DNA of 64,000 nt from Pleurodeles waltl (GCF_031143425.1 NC_090448.1:531978313-532042312); one strand, 5' to 3'; numbered from the stretch's first letter, positions 1 through 13,119 are shown. Made by a program: numbers and translations. The notes: a model not told the origin generated them from the letters alone.

Positions 1-1115
1 TTTTAGTGGTCGGGGATGGGTAGAGTTTAAGGGAAGAAAAAGTTTTAGGTTTCAGAATGGGTGTAATTTTGAGTGGTTATGGATGGTAAGGGTTCAGGGA
101 TGGGTGTAATTTAGGCATGGTGAGGGGCTTTTAGGGGGAAACATGGATCATGTTTACTGATTGTTGGAGGTCAGGAGTGTATGGTGTTTAGAGGAGGTGA
201 GAGGTCAGTTAATTGAAAGCATTCAAGTAATTAACAATGTAAAATATATAAAACCAAAGTAATGGCTCCTGAAGGAAAACACTGAAATAAATACATCAGA
301 CAAAAATGTTTCTGAAAGTGAGGCCTACAATATTTACACCTTAAAAAATAAGGCCAAGCCAGTTTCAAAATAAAAGACATTTTATGGGGCGGTGTCTATT
401 AATGCCATTAATCCAGTAAGTTTCTATTAAATAGTTAAGTGAAATGTTTTCTAAGTAATGCTATTCCATGAAATAGTTTTTCTATGAAATCATGTACAAC
501 CATTTATAACACGTAGCGATTCTTCTTGTATCACGTTGTAGATGTGGGCCAGTTATTGAATGAAATTAGACCTGGAGGACTGAAGTGATCTTTACAAGAT
601 CAAGCAATATTAGAGCAGAATGTGGACCCAAAGACACCAGAGATGATTTGGCTGAGAGCTGAGAACTTCCACAAATATAAGCAGATCCACCCTTAGTATA
701 GGAGGAGCCCTCCTCTCACCATGACCCACTTCCACCTAGTTTTTAAACAATCTACTTTGTAAAACATTTGTTATTATGAATGTAATACAAATCAAAGCTA
801 CTTATATTAAAATGTGAAGGAAACCTCTGTGGAAGATTACTTTATCCTTGACATCTCCTTCAGGAAATCACATATACTTGGTGAAAGATTACTTCTTACC
901 CATGCCCTTCTAAGCCTTGTCCTACATGAAGGATCACAATGAGTTCACCATGCTCATTACACGTTTGACTTATTTGATATAATCATAACAGGAATCAGCA
1001 GAAAATAAACATCTGTCACTTTCAACCATTTCTCAAATTTCACTGAGTGAATGAGGCTAGCAGTTCAAAAGCCATTGTAGATATTGTTCCACCTACTGGA
1101 ATTCAGAATTTTCTA
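1..1115. other. No recognisable gene
   Basis: I see no coding frame, repeat or RNA gene that I can name here. The first ~200 bases are G/T-rich with loosely repeated GGGATGGGTG-like words, which may be a degenerate repeat. The rest is ordinary AT-rich intergenic DNA. Confidence 0.5.
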
Positions 1116-1117
1116 TT

Positions 1118-1179
<62 letters not shown>

Positions 1180-1203
1180 TTCCTTTATTGCTTCCTTCCT
1201 TCA
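1116..1203. repeat. (TTTC)n microsatellite grading into TTCC
   Basis: About 15 uninterrupted TTTC units are followed by TTCC/TTTA variants. This is a simple tandem repeat, probably polymorphic in length. It is read directly from the sequence. Confidence 0.97.
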
Positions 1204-1554
1204 GCAGAGTTTACTGCTACTGACCAAGGAAATCTACTAAACACCCTATACACCAGAATGTGAATAGAAGGCCATGCTCTAAAATTGCTTTAATTACTCT
1301 CATAATCAAGATCACAATCCATAAAACACTGAGGCCCTGATTAAGAGTTTGAGGACTGTTTCCTCTATCAGGATGGTGGAGGGCAGAACTAGCGCCCACC
1401 AAATTTTGAGTTTTCCACAGGCCCATGGACAGCTGCCTACATTGATAGGAACAACCGTCATAGAAAACAAATAACTAATGCCCCTTGATACTGGATATTT
1501 TTCCCTGTGTGTAGGCGTCATTACTGCTATTGCTCCTGTTTTTATCCACCAGAG
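1204..1554. other. No recognisable gene
   Basis: Only short overlapping open frames on both strands occur here, none with recognisable protein similarity. I see nothing to annotate. Confidence 0.4.
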
Positions 1555-1712
1555 TTTCCTGGCAGTGATGGACTTAAAGTCCTTGTGCCATCCACCCTAA
1601 ATAGGGTGGATGGCTCTGTTGATGCAGGGGGGTGCAGGAAGGTCATTGGACTGTCTACTCTATTTAGCGTCAATGGCGTAATGCCTTTTTTCTGTTGGTC
1701 ACTGCCAGGAAA
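1555..1712. repeat. Foldback (MITE-like) inverted repeat
   Basis: A 14-base arm TTTCCTGGCAGTGA (1555-1568) is matched by its reverse complement TCACTGCCAGGAAA at 1699-1712. Inside lie two shorter palindromes: GGACTTAAAGTCC (1570-1582) and a 26-base hairpin at 1588-1613 with an AAAT loop. The left and right halves are loosely similar as inverted copies, so the unit folds back on itself. A further hairpin with 10-base perfect arms lies just outside (1754-1776). I cannot find a clear target duplication, so the superfamily is unknown and the true ends may lie slightly further out. Confidence 0.6.
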
Positions 1713-1776
1713 AACCTGATGTTGAGGGATGTTAGTTTTTTGCTTTTCAGAAACAAACTCCCACTTTGGGAGTTTG

Positions 1777-4022
1777 CTTTTGAGGAACAAAAAACTTTTG
1801 ATAAATTTGATGGCTGACCATCATGGCTCATGGTAATGTCCTTCATAGATTTTCTGCATTGACATGAACTGCCATGACAGCAGTTCCTGCCATGGTAGAA
1901 AGATATCCCTAGTGCTGATGCACATATCTAACTTTGTCAGGCAGAGATCCCTCAGGTGGCAGAGGTAATGCCCTTCATGACAATGTGTAGCCTGTTTTAG
2001 TGTGCTGATGTGCTGACCACATACTAAAACCAGATATTGGCCTTATATTTTATCTTCTTTTTCTGAGAACATTACATTTCCCATCTTTTCCTCAATGGTG
2101 TTCCTCACTGTCCATTCTTTCTTTCTCTTTTATGATTGCCTCCGTTTTTTCTCATTATTTTAATTTCTTCCCCCCCCTTTTCTTTTGTTTTCTCTTCACT
2201 TATTTTATGTTAATTCTCTTCATCTTTCTTACTTTCCTTGTCTGCTTGTTCATTTTGTACAGCAGTCAAGGGTTACATTTTATTAATTAAACCATCAGTG
2301 CTAAAACCTTCCTAGATTGGCAACTGGCTGATGGGCATATAAGGGTCTCCAGAGGTATAAAAGGAGTTTTTACTTTGAAATAAGAAGGTTCTGTCTAATG
2401 CATCCTTCTGAAAGTAGTCATACAGATATGCCCCAAACATCTCTGCGGTTCCTGCCCTGATGAGTGCCATCATGTACCTAGATATGTTAGTGCTGAAGTT
2501 GACCTAGTCTACATTTGACAGATGAATATTACACTGTTAGCAGGAAGTGCCCAACACAAAGCCCTCTCCAGTTCGACACCCACCATCATTTTCTCCACCA
2601 AAGCTGTATAGCAATCTGACCATCTACCAATATGATTAGCATCCGAAGCCCAGCGAGTAGAATGGTTTTTCAGCCAGTGACAGAAAACGTCAAAGGCAGC
2701 TCTGAATCTAACACTGACATCCAGTGTATTAAGCAGAGACCTGGAAGGGTGGCCTAAGGTTGGATATCATAGTCTTCCAGGAGCACATTTTGAAAGCTCC
2801 CTCTGAAAGAAGCAAACAATTTTGGAAATTTAATTAAACTTTGGAATCTCAACCCCTGGTCCTAGCCACTTCACTGCATTTCATGTCTAGCACGTTGCTC
2901 CCATCCACCAGATGCCACTTAGACCACAGTCGTCCCAATTCATCCTCCACATGCTCCCATGCACAGTAGCTCAACTAATTGTCACTAGTTTGTTTTATGG
3001 AAGCAGCAGCCAAGACACATCATCATACTGTTCTGCCATGCCATTATATGTCAACAAGGTATTAATCAGAGGGGCATTTCTACAGCTAAAATGTCAAACT
3101 CTGTCTAACTGTCACATCCATTTTTATTTGCAGGCAGGTGCTGTTTTTTCCTGCTACCGAGACTTGGCATTGGAAAACGAACATGATCTGCTAAGCTGTG
3201 AATATATGTGCTAAATTGGCCTCCCAGTGTTATCTGCAAGGTTTAAAGCTGCAATTATCTTGTTACATTTGTCTGCTGCTTTAACAGCAATTCTTTAGAG
3301 AACAAGGTCACAGCTATTTAGCTAGCACTGTAATTAATTTATAATTTGTATCTAGCATTGTTTGGTATAATGTGACCGAATCTTGTCTGAATATTGTTTG
3401 CTGGCGTGGAGTAGTGTTACCTAAAGTAGGAGAGCCTTGAGCAATAGACAACCTGTGTTTGTAAGTTGTGAAGTCTATATTTATGACACTCTTCCACATG
3501 CCTATGTTCAAATCTGCTACTACCACCTCTGACAGCTGCAATCCACTTTGCAGTGACTGAGCACCAACTCTGCCGTTCTAGTACTTCCCTTCAAGAGAAA
3601 AAGTGGTGACTCACAATTTTCCATCTTGGAGTCAAACATTCTATGAGATTTTCAAAACGGTGATATACAAGGAATTCAGCTGTTAATATATGATTGCTTG
3701 CCACGTTTCCTGTGTAAATCATTTTGTACTTCAAATGCTTTGTATAAATTAGGTTACCACATAAATGCCCTGCCCATAAACCATCTGATGCTGGCATGAA
3801 CACCATTGTACCCCATTGGTTGCTTGTCATCTTCATCAGCAACAACAATAATGGCAGGGATTTTGTTGCATGGGTGGTTTACTATTACTTTCCATTCACA
3901 TATAAACCACGTCTTGTACCCTATGCCACACAATCTAACGGTGACTCTTGAGTTATATTTGTTTCATTATTTTTATTGAGGGACATTGCCAGCTACATCA
4001 TGTCTGAAATGTGTAAAACAAG
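1777..4022. other. No recognisable gene
   Basis: Pyrimidine-rich stretches occur near 2100-2240. Otherwise this is unremarkable intergenic sequence. The open frames of up to 100 codons have no recognisable motif, and I do not support any gene here. Confidence 0.45.
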
Positions 4023-4365
4023 CAGTGCTTAATTTGTGTTGGTGGTTTCCAGTGCTGGGCACCGGCACGTATTTTTGAGGGCTGGCACTTATTTTTCTGC
4101 CTCAAGCATTTACCGTGAGCAAAAGACAAATATTAGAAAGATGGAGGAAGAGAAAAACGAAAAAGCATCACAAAGGGAGACAGCAATAGGGCACAAGAGT
4201 TAGCTAAAGGGGAAAGGAGTGGCTGTAAATGGATTAAAGAGGCCCAAGATAGCTTCAGGATTACGCTACCTCTATATTCTGTGATCGGACATTCAATTGC
4301 AGCAGCTGCATGTTTCAGAGGGGAGCTTTGGGCACTGGGAAGTTTTATTTACAAATTAAGCACTG
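4023..4365. mobile_element. hAT-like non-autonomous MITE
   Basis: The element begins CAGTGCTTAATTTGT and ends with the exact reverse complement ACAAATTAAGCACTG, giving 15-base terminal inverted repeats. It is flanked by AAAACAAG (4015-4022) on the left and ATAACAAG (4366-4373) on the right, an 8-base target duplication with one mismatch. An 8-bp duplication and a CAGTG terminus are characteristic of hAT transposons. The 343-bp body has no coding capacity, so it must have been mobilised by a transposase encoded elsewhere. Confidence 0.85.
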
Positions 4366-4639
4366 ATAACAAGAAATAAAAACACTTATGAAAATAGGGA
4401 TATGAAAAACGTGGGACTAAGAATCATAAAAATAGGTACTAGATGAAATTTAAATTATGCTGGTGTAATTTGTGTAATTTTGGGAATTCCACAGTACATT
4501 TGATAGTGAAATTCCCCAAATTAAGCCAATATGCCATGTTGCATAGCAATGCATCATTCGCAGCAAACTTTTATCACAAGCGCATGGCTATTACTCAAAT
4601 GGACAGAATTCGAGGGACTGTTGCTCGTGCCACTTTTTT

Positions 4640-5795
4640 TTAGTTTTCCACCACATTGACTCTTTCTGTATCCTTTAATATCTTTGGTGGTTCAACACTG
4701 GAGTCAAGGACGATACCTAAATCTTTTTCTAGTGGTCAGCTAAATAAACAGTCACCTTTAGTTGCTACATACACTTTTGCCAGGCTAAGTCTTCCTCTTA
4801 ATTCTGTTTCTCCCATAAAATGTCTACTATATCCAATAGGTCTAATATATGGTTTCATTAGTTTAACTTCTCCTTGAATTCCCTTTCCATATAGCTCATT
4901 GGAATAAATTCAGGACCAGATTCAAATAACATTTTAACTTTCGATCATTAACTTTTCATGAAATCTATAGGACCAACATTCTTCTTGTCAGTAACTTGCA
5001 ATAATATTTGGTATTTACAATTTTCTGAGTCATTATTTGAACTACTTTGATCATCCAATATTGCATTGATTATTTTCTTGGTAAATCTACAATATTTTGT
5101 GCACTGCATTTTGTAACCACCGGTTTTAATCACCGCCTTCCATCCTGAACACATTTTATAATTCACCATATGTTCCATATCACCACAGCTATAACTTAGC
5201 AAAAAAAGTCTTTCCATCTCTTTGTCATTTTATAAAACTTTTCTCGTACTTTTCGCGTTTATTTTTACTATTGTTTTATAATTTCACTATTAGAAGTACA
5301 TGTCTTGATTACTCATACATATTCTAACCCATCTTCAAATTTATTTGCCAAAGTTACTATCTCATTCAGTGATTGATTATCCCACATTTACAACTCTTCT
5401 TATACTTTTCATTGTCACATCCCAGCATAAATTGATTACACAATGTTTCTTCTAAGTTATTACCAAACTTACATGAGGAAACCAACTTCCGCAAACCAGT
5501 AAAATAATCTTCAACAATCTCACCCTTTCTTTGAACACATTTCCAGTATGAAACATTTGTAAACCATTTATAGTTTTGGGTGGCCATGGACATCTATTTT
5601 TTTAATACCCTTGATACTCATAAAGCTCTTGATTCCTCTTCCGATGACCTCTGGTCCTAAACAACGTACCAAAATACATATCTTTCTGTCTGAGCTTAAA
5701 CTCGTACAACACTCTTTAGCATATTGCAAGAAAAACGTTTTCCATGTTTCCATCATATTCCGGGTTCACAAGGCAATGTTAAAGAAAACGGTTGT
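4640..5795 (-). pseudogene. Ty3/Gypsy gag-protease remnant
   Basis: Read on the minus strand, the region carries a decayed Gypsy gag. The 5756-5568 frame resembles the gag amino half. The 5593-5366 frame contains the VEDYFTGLRKLVSSCKFG signature of the capsid region. The 5217-4948 frame holds a degenerate Cys-rich knuckle (GYKMQCTKYCRF). Further downstream, out of frame, lies a stretch like the end of a retroviral-type protease and its linker (DCLFS, then EKDLGIVLD, about 4780-4690). Frame changes and stops separate the parts, and RT, RNase H, integrase and LTRs are not visible. The similarity calls are from memory of the family and were not searched. Confidence 0.65.
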
Positions 5796-7036
5796 GCATA
5801 TTTACTCACCAATCTTGTATACACTAAACACAAAAAACACCTTCAAACTAACAAACAATATTCACACTCACACCACTAAACATGCAGGCATAAAAACACT
5901 GCTGTCACCGACGTCTGATAAGATGCCTGAGAACGTCCTGTTCTTGTATGTACACATTTGTGGGTCTTTGTTTGAGTTTGAGGATATTCCAGTTGGTTGT
6001 ATGACTTATGTTATCCTTTTCTCCTTGAATTTCAATACAGTCTGCTTTAAATATAAAATACTAATATAGACACCACCTCTGAGGCTGCACCTTTAGGCAA
6101 TAACACTGACTATGACCTCATGTGACACTGCATATAAACACAATGACTGTAAACAATATATTGCATAAGAATGTGCTGCCGCCTTAGCAACGAAACAGCA
6201 CTGACGTGACAATATTCCCCAGCGCAAGAAGAGGTACACTGAAGCTGAAGTTGGTGCTGAGGACTGAGTTATCCAAATGTTTAAAAAAAGTCTTCCTGTT
6301 CCATCCTCCTGAAACCCCCACAACAATCTGTTTTCCACCTCAATAATATTCCGTTGATATACAGCAATCGCCCCCCAGAAGAGCCCAATATCCTGGAGCT
6401 ATAAGTAGAAAGATGCTTGCGATGGGGTAACAGTCACACTGCATGCACTGTTGACAACAGATAAGGAGAGACACATTTAGTAGCTCCACATTAGCACTCT
6501 TTGTGCTCCTTAGTGTTCAGAAAACATTATTTCTAGCTTGTTTTCACAAGCTGTAAGAATCTCACTGAGTTCCTTAAGCTCCAGGAACTTGATGGCACAA
6601 CATTAGAGAAACCCAAGAGCTGGATCGTTTAATATCCTTCAAAATCCAACTGTAGTCACAATGATTGCAAATGACGCCAGAATCCAGAAGTCACACAACC
6701 CTATCAGTATGGTCCCAAAACGTACCCCAGGCCTCCTTCTCAGGTCACAAAATCCAATAGCGACACAGAATTCAAAGGTCACAAAGTGTACAGATTCTTG
6801 GCGCAAACAAGGCTAGGAGAGGATCAACTTGTAGGCAGCACTCTCCTCCTGTCCAGGTTGATGATTGCATTGACTGGTGCAGTGAGGCTTGGCATGGAAT
6901 CTATTATATGAGTGCCATGTCCAGGATGGTTGCCCATGGGTCACAGGTGAGGTATTAAGTACTGAAAGGAGGATGGCAAAAAGACTGCCACCCATTCCAA
7001 GGGACACAAACAGAATGGGTTCATTTGTTCTTGTGG
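5796..7036. other. No recognisable gene
   Basis: This may include the untranslated leader of the neighbouring Gypsy remnant at its left side. Otherwise I can identify no coding region, repeat or RNA gene. Short frames on both strands lack motifs. Confidence 0.4.
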
Positions 7037-8825
7037 ACAATCAATCAGTCAATATTTCTAAAGTGTGGCTACTCACCCGTGAGGGTCTCAAGGTGCTGGC
7101 GGGGGGCCTCATCCGAAAAGCCACATCTTGAGGTTCTTCCTGAAGAAGGTGGACGACGGGCTTTGTTTGAGGTGCAGGGGGAGGTTGTTCCAGCTCTTTG
7201 CTGCAGCGTAGGTAAAAGAAGGTCCTCCGGGGGTGGTTTTGCAGATGCGAAGGAGATGCGAAGGATGGTGGCCAAGGCCATCTAGATGGAGCAGAGGGAT
7301 CTGGTGGGGGTGTGGAAGGAGACGTGGTGGTTCAGGTAGGCTGGTCCTGCATTGTGTATGGCCTTGTACGTGTGGGTGAGAAGCCTGAAGGTGATTTGCT
7401 TCTCAACCGGTAGCCGGTGGAGGGTCCTCAGATGTTGGGAGATGTGTTCTTGGTGAGGAAGGTCCAGAATGAGTCTGGCGGTGGTTTTCTGGATGAGTTG
7501 AAGTTTTTTTATGTCATAGAGGGTGTTGCCGTAGTCAAGTTTGCTAGTGACTAAGGCGTGGGTGACTGTCCTGCGACAGTCTGCTGGGATCCATCTGAAG
7601 GTCTTCCGAAGTTTGCGAAGTGTGTGCCAACAGGAGGAGATGATAGAGTTTACCTGGAGGGTCATGGATAGGGTGGCTCGAGGATGATTCTTAAGTTGCA
7701 GGCAGGCTCGGTCAGTGTGGGGGGACGCGCTGAGGGATGTGGGCCACGAGGAGTCATTCCAAGCTGAGGTGGCGTTTCCAAAGATGTTGAGCTCCGTCTT
7801 GTCAGAGTTGAGCTTGAGGCAGCTTTCTCTCATCCAGGTGGCAATGGCTTCCATGCCTGAGTGAAAGTTCCTTTTGGTCATGTCCGGGTCTTCGGTGAGG
7901 GAAATGATGAGTTGTGTGTCATCAACATATGACACGATGTTCATACCATGGGTTCTGACGATGTCAGCAAGAGGGTCTATGTATACGTTGAATAGTGTGG
8001 GACTCAGTGAGGAAATTCTTTAGTTCTGATGGGTCGGCTGAAAGTTTCTTCAAGAGAGGGCGTGTTTCGGTGTGTTTCCAGTTCTTCTGGAAGGTGCCCG
8101 TACTGATGGAGCAGTTGATTGTGTTACGGAGCACAATACCGGATGGATGCGGTGGCTCTGATGTATATGTGGTGGGGCAGGGTCTTGAGGGGGCTCCTGA
8201 GTCGGTGCTGTTTATGATGTTGATTGTTTCCTCTGTGGTGAGCGTGGACCAGCTGTGGGTGGTCTGGGTGGGTTCTGGTGGAGTGGGTCGGTCATGGGTT
8301 CCAGTGCCAGGATTTTCTGGGAGAAAGCTGTCATAGATGTCCTGGATCTTGTGGTGGAAAAAGGAGGCAAGTTTGTCGCAGAGGTCCTTTCACGGGGGAT
8401 TCTAGTGGCTTTGGAGGGGGAACTGTGAACTAGTTGATGACTGAGAAGAGTTCTTTAAAGTTGTGTGCGAAGGAGTTGTTGCGTTCCCGGAGTGTGTCCT
8501 TCCTTGCGTTCTTGATTTTTCGTCAGTGGGTGTCGGTTGCGGCTCTGAATGAGGCGAGGTCTTCGCTGGATTGGATGTTCCTCTATTCTTTCTCTAAACG
8601 TCTGCAGGTACGCTTGGATTCTTGGAGTACAGTGGTGAACCAGCTGGCTTTCTTAGGTATGTGTTTGGCTGATGTCAGCCGGAGAGGGGCTAGGGGGTCG
8701 GCGCATTCGGTGATCCATGAGTCGAGATTGTGCGCTGCTGTGTTGGCGTCACAGATGCTTTAAATGAAGCTGGGCACTGTGTGGTTCCAGGATTAGGTGA
8801 TGTCTCTTTGGTTGACTTGCAGGGG
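7037..8825 (-). mobile_element. 5'-truncated L2-clade LINE fragment
   Basis: This minus-strand fragment is closely related to the complete element at 58847-64000. The shared features are the same 3' end (an ACCCGTCAGGGT-like block next to an AAAGCGC-like block), the same reverse-transcriptase tail, and an ATTGATTG-type short-repeat terminus (7038-7053). It preserves the linker before RT and the RT palm/thumb, but lacks the endonuclease. The left end is the element's 3' end. The right end near 8825 is where similarity fades, consistent with the usual 5' truncation of LINE insertions. Confidence 0.85.
7270..8763 (-). pseudogene. L2-clade reverse transcriptase, broken and internally deleted
   Basis: The longest open part (7944-7282) reads YVDDTQLIISL, the catalytic box with one substitution relative to YADD, followed by thumb motifs such as KLNSDKTE and LDYGN. 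Upstream on the minus strand the frame passes through SLSPTLFNVY (about 8010-7981). It then jumps directly to the linker end, LLKKLSADPSELKNF, at about 8012-8060. In the complete relative these two blocks are separated by some 130 codons, including the FRPISLLP, AAFDTV and GVPQGSS motifs. A deletion at about 8010/8011 therefore removed the RT fingers and the first catalytic aspartates. Many further stops lie in the linker. It is not functional. Confidence 0.85.
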
Positions 8826-11645
8826 CTTGTGCATGCAGATAATATTTACCTGGCTTCACAGGAGTAGGTCCAGTCATAACGGCACCTAAATACTACCTGC
8901 TTACCTCAAACTCAAATAAATAGGTTCACTGAAGCCAATACACATAAATTGGCTGGGTACCTTAATTTGCTTTTTTTGTGCATGCAGGCATCTCTATGAT
9001 ACCATAAAAAAATGGGTAACGTCCATGAACTTTCCCCCAAAATACTATTTGAAATTGGCGAAGGAATGTTTCAAATATAGCACTCCTTTTTCTCTGACGT
9101 TTTACATGCAGGACACATTTTCTAGAAAACAAGAACACGCACAGCCAACAAAGGGAAGCCAAGGTTTTGAGCACAAGAAACCATCTGCTGCACAAATTTG
9201 GAATAACTTAAAAGCGCAATAAGACACTCTTGCTTGACTTCTTTTATGTAACTGTTCCTCCATTGAACAAGCCAATATTTTCTTTCGCAAAGCGATCCCA
9301 AAATTTATTTTTAAATAAAAAGCAGTCTGACTGAACATTTCATTTTTTAATTGCCAGTTTCCCCTCTGCATCATGGTTTCTGTCGTGGGAAATGCATGAT
9401 TACATGAGGCTCCTTAGACTTCAACGGGTACAAACAGTCATCTAATTAGAAGTAAAAAGCAGGGAACAGAAACTAGAACCAAACATCGACAAATAAAACA
9501 GGGGCTAGAGAAAAAAAATGAAACAGTACTCATATTATTTAATTCTTTCATTGTGCATCCCGAAGAAAGGTAAGTGCTCAGGGTAAAGTGTAAAAGTCAA
9601 ATCCTGCATTATAAATATCAGTAACATGATTTATTGAGAATGAAGAATCCAAGAGGACATCTCTCTTCAGTGAATGTGCAAACAATTAGGATGAAATGTA
9701 CGTGTTTCGGTACTCAATTTAGTTAAATTTTGGTAGCTTAAATAATTCAGGCTAGCATCATGGGTCAGTCAACATATGAAAACAGCTTGTGGCTAAGGGT
9801 GTGCGAAATTTGAGGAATTTTATTTTGCCAACCTTTTTAAAACGTTGTAAAAAAAGGCTTTAAGAAATTCCACACCTCACTGGGCTAAATCTGTTTTTTT
9901 GGGAATGGATTTTCTTACAAAAGGTTTTTGCGACATAACCACCTCCATGCAAACCTTTGCAGCCTTGTGAAGTGGCAAAGTTTGCTACCCTCACTCAACT
10001 TTGCTAGCAAAATTATAATTTTGCCTATCACTACTTGTGGCATGTTGCCTTCTGTTTATGTACATCAGTCGTTCAACCTCGAGAGGATACTACTCTACAA
10101 AAGGGTCCTCCAAAGGGCCAATATCTGTCCCCTGGTACACATGCCGACACTCCAAAGGACTGCCATGTGGAAACACCCCACAAGCATTTTGATGTAGGTG
10201 ATCTGACTCTGAAAACTACTCGACCCATCATATGTTCAAGGAGTGGGTGATAAATTCCTGTCCGACTGCGGAACTGGTTTCAGCCAAATTCTGCCAACTG
10301 CGGTGTGGCAGAGTTCTTTCTCACGTGCAGCTTTCTGCCAGAAAGTTGGTGAGTATGGGCGAGAATTGACATTTCCTTAGCATGATTTTTGAGTGATAGG
10401 ATGGCACCTGGTGAGATTTTATCATCACAAACCGTCACAGGCAGTCATAGCCGTTCGCTATGAGAAAACTGTTGCTCAAGAAGAATATCTACGCAAGCTG
10501 CAGCAAATCAACTCGAGGAGCAGTGCCCTCTGGTGCACCACATGCTGCCATCTGTGCACAGTTTTCAATGTGAAATGAGCTCCTTGCACTAAAAATCAGC
10601 AAGAGCTGTGCTGTGTGCCGATTTCCACCCATTCGCGGCACTCTACAGAATCTCGCATAGTTTTCTTGTATCTTCACACTCTTGTAAACCTCTAAACAGG
10701 TCACAGGCAACCCGGCATGTATCCAGGGATTCAGGAACCAGCCTCTTGTATACATGCTTACCCCATCCTTCCTTGGAAAAGGAGTAACAGTGGATAGCTT
10801 CCTTCTGGTCTGCGACTACAGAGATTACCCTGGGATCTGCAGAACACTGCAACTATGGAAGAGCGCCCCCCCAACATGGGGGGAGCGCGGCCCCTTAGGG
10901 ATCGGGGGCGATGGGGCCGAGCCTCGCACTAGTTGTGCGCAGGCTGGCCATGGGCTTCCATATTTCACCCATTCATCTTGCTTTGCACATGCCTAACAGG
11001 TGTCCTATTCACACCCAAAGCTTATCCTGGCCCACCACTCTGCCAACTCCACTATATACCTCCCTGGGGAAGACACATAGAATGCCTTGTGTATACAGTG
11101 GTTGCACTCTCCCTTACAGCACATTCTTCTTAGGCAAACATTCTTACTAGCCACCATCTGAAACAAACCAAACATGCAACCTTATGCACCAAGGTAGTTT
11201 TAAAGCGCCTGTTTTCACATTCATTGGGGCATCCAACCTTTCATCCACAATCCACCATCTGGCTCTGTGGCATAGTTAACTGTAAATTTAAAAAAGGTTT
11301 ATTTGCATGTGAAAACAGTCCATGCCTCACTCATCATTTCCACACAGATAGAGAGTAACTATTCACTCTGTGAGTTCACCTGCAATCATCCACCTCATAT
11401 ACCATTACTGTTTCTCAAGCATTCTCACAATATGGATTCACGTCTCTCGTAGTAACAATTCTCATACTACACTTCAGGCTAGACAAAGGACAAATAATGA
11501 GATTCTAGAACACAAAAATGTAAATAGAGGGTGCCACGATTATTTTGTATTGATCTTTTTATACTCACATGAGCAGTGCCTTTGCCAACTGATTCCTAAC
11601 CACTGCTTTGTTTTAACAGACCCCAATCGGGCCAACTATCTGACT
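8826..11645. other. No recognisable gene
   Basis: AT-rich intergenic sequence lies at 8826-9900 and mixed-composition sequence after that. A GC-rich hairpin-like patch is present near 10865-10890 (GCGCCCCCC facing GGGGGGAGCGC). No open frame has a recognisable motif. Confidence 0.4.
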
Positions 11646-11765
11646 AGAAAACAAAAACAAGGATTTGCAATGCAATAGGTCACGCATTTGCCAAAGTTTG
11701 AGCTGTTGGTGTTGTAAATGCCTAATTGATCTTTTCTTGTAACATAAATCGGTCAACCTTCCCTT
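11646..11765 (+). repeat. Dispersed SINE-like repeat, copy 1
   Basis: This stretch shares a core with 30248-30365. Both contain TTTGCAATGCAAT, then a GCGTTT- or GCATTT-like word, CAA-GTT and AGCT-TT, GTGTTG and CTTTTCTTGT-ACATAAAT in the same order and spacing. The two copies differ at many positions. The size and dispersed pattern fit a SINE, but I could not define clear RNA polymerase III boxes, so the class is only inferred. Confidence 0.5.
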
Positions 11766-13115
11766 ATATTTTGGTTTCTTCCTCTTTCTGCAGCAAGACA
11801 TGAAAATGATACCATTTAGCATCCTAATTTAAATCTGCCATCCTAATTACAATAGAATTCCACGTTCACCACCCCAGCATCAGAGTTGCTGGCTGGGTAA
11901 CACAATTCCGAATAACAGATACAAGTCAGTCACAAGTCCGTCACGGAGATTGAACTAATCTGTTCAGATGACAGAGTAAGAGAGAGAAAACATGCTACTC
12001 CCTAGAAGCATGCTGGTTTCTGAAAAGTGGTTGTCTCGTGTTATGGTACTTTATTTAGTCTGACATTCTGTGAAATAAAACTCTACTCCTCCTGGAGTGG
12101 AACACAATACAAAAATACTGGTAAATATAATTACCTGACTGTAGAAGATGATGCAGTCAACACAGGATGATAAAATGTACTAATAGCTTCGTTTTACCTA
12201 TAATTTCTGAAAATATCCATAGATTTCACTTGCAATAAGTCAATAATGAAAATGGCAAACGGGGACTGGCTTGTATTGCTTTCGTGAACAGGGACTTCCA
12301 ACCCCACCTTTATGACCGATGTCTTTAAGTGGACTGATAAAGGATAGATGTATGCAAACAATAACTATAAATATTATAGAACTTGACTCAGAGCGAACAC
12401 CTCGATCAATCCTTGAAATCCACATTACGTGTCCTTGAACATAAAGTAGCACTGAGGATTAATGTGCTTGCTGCAAAGAATGCGTAGCACATAGATGACA
12501 GAATTATATATATATATTTTAAATCGCAGCAGGAAGCATTTGCAATGGTGCCTTCAAAGAAGGAAGAAAATGTATTTATAAAATTGAAGAATACCACAAA
12601 CGCCAAAAAGTATTGTGAATGGGAAAGCCCTCAACATGGATATGATACTGTTTGTTCGTTAAATGGAGGAATTGTGCCCCGCCAAGATCACTGCGCATTT
12701 ATGGATGATAAAAACGCTATCTCCCCCTGTTCGCCGTTGGGGTGACAAAGCGTCAAAAGGCAAGTGTCACAGAAGAAAAGTCTTACCTCAGATTGCCTTG
12801 ATCAGCACTCTCATGGGACGTCCGGCAGTTGGCTCACGATTCAGCTTATCACTCGGAAAGCACCGGAGTGAAATAACAAGCATGTCACGTGGCACGGACA
12901 CGGGAAAGTCACTTTATAGCCTCCGAGATACAACGTATTTCAGTGAGGATAAGTGACATAAAAGAGACTACGCGGACACGTGCACATTATATTGGCAGTT
13001 AAAACAATACATTTTTGACAAAGCAAAAAACAAGTATTTCAATATAAAATGGAGGTGTGCGGGCCACGTTGCAACAATTAAAGGAACTGGAATGACCCAT
13101 GTGCTTCACGAAACC
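11766..13115. other. No recognisable gene
   Basis: Ordinary intergenic sequence with a short TA run near 12508-12518. No gene is supported. Confidence 0.4.
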
Positions 13116-13119
13116 TGGT

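Noticed and set aside
5611..6069. 152-codon plus-strand frame
   Set aside because: It largely overlaps the Gypsy gag remnant in antisense and has no recognisable domain.
10754..11150. Overlapping 66-80-codon plus-strand frames near a GC-rich hairpin, considered as a host exon
   Set aside because: Three overlapping frames of similar length, no domain, and no convincing splice sites.
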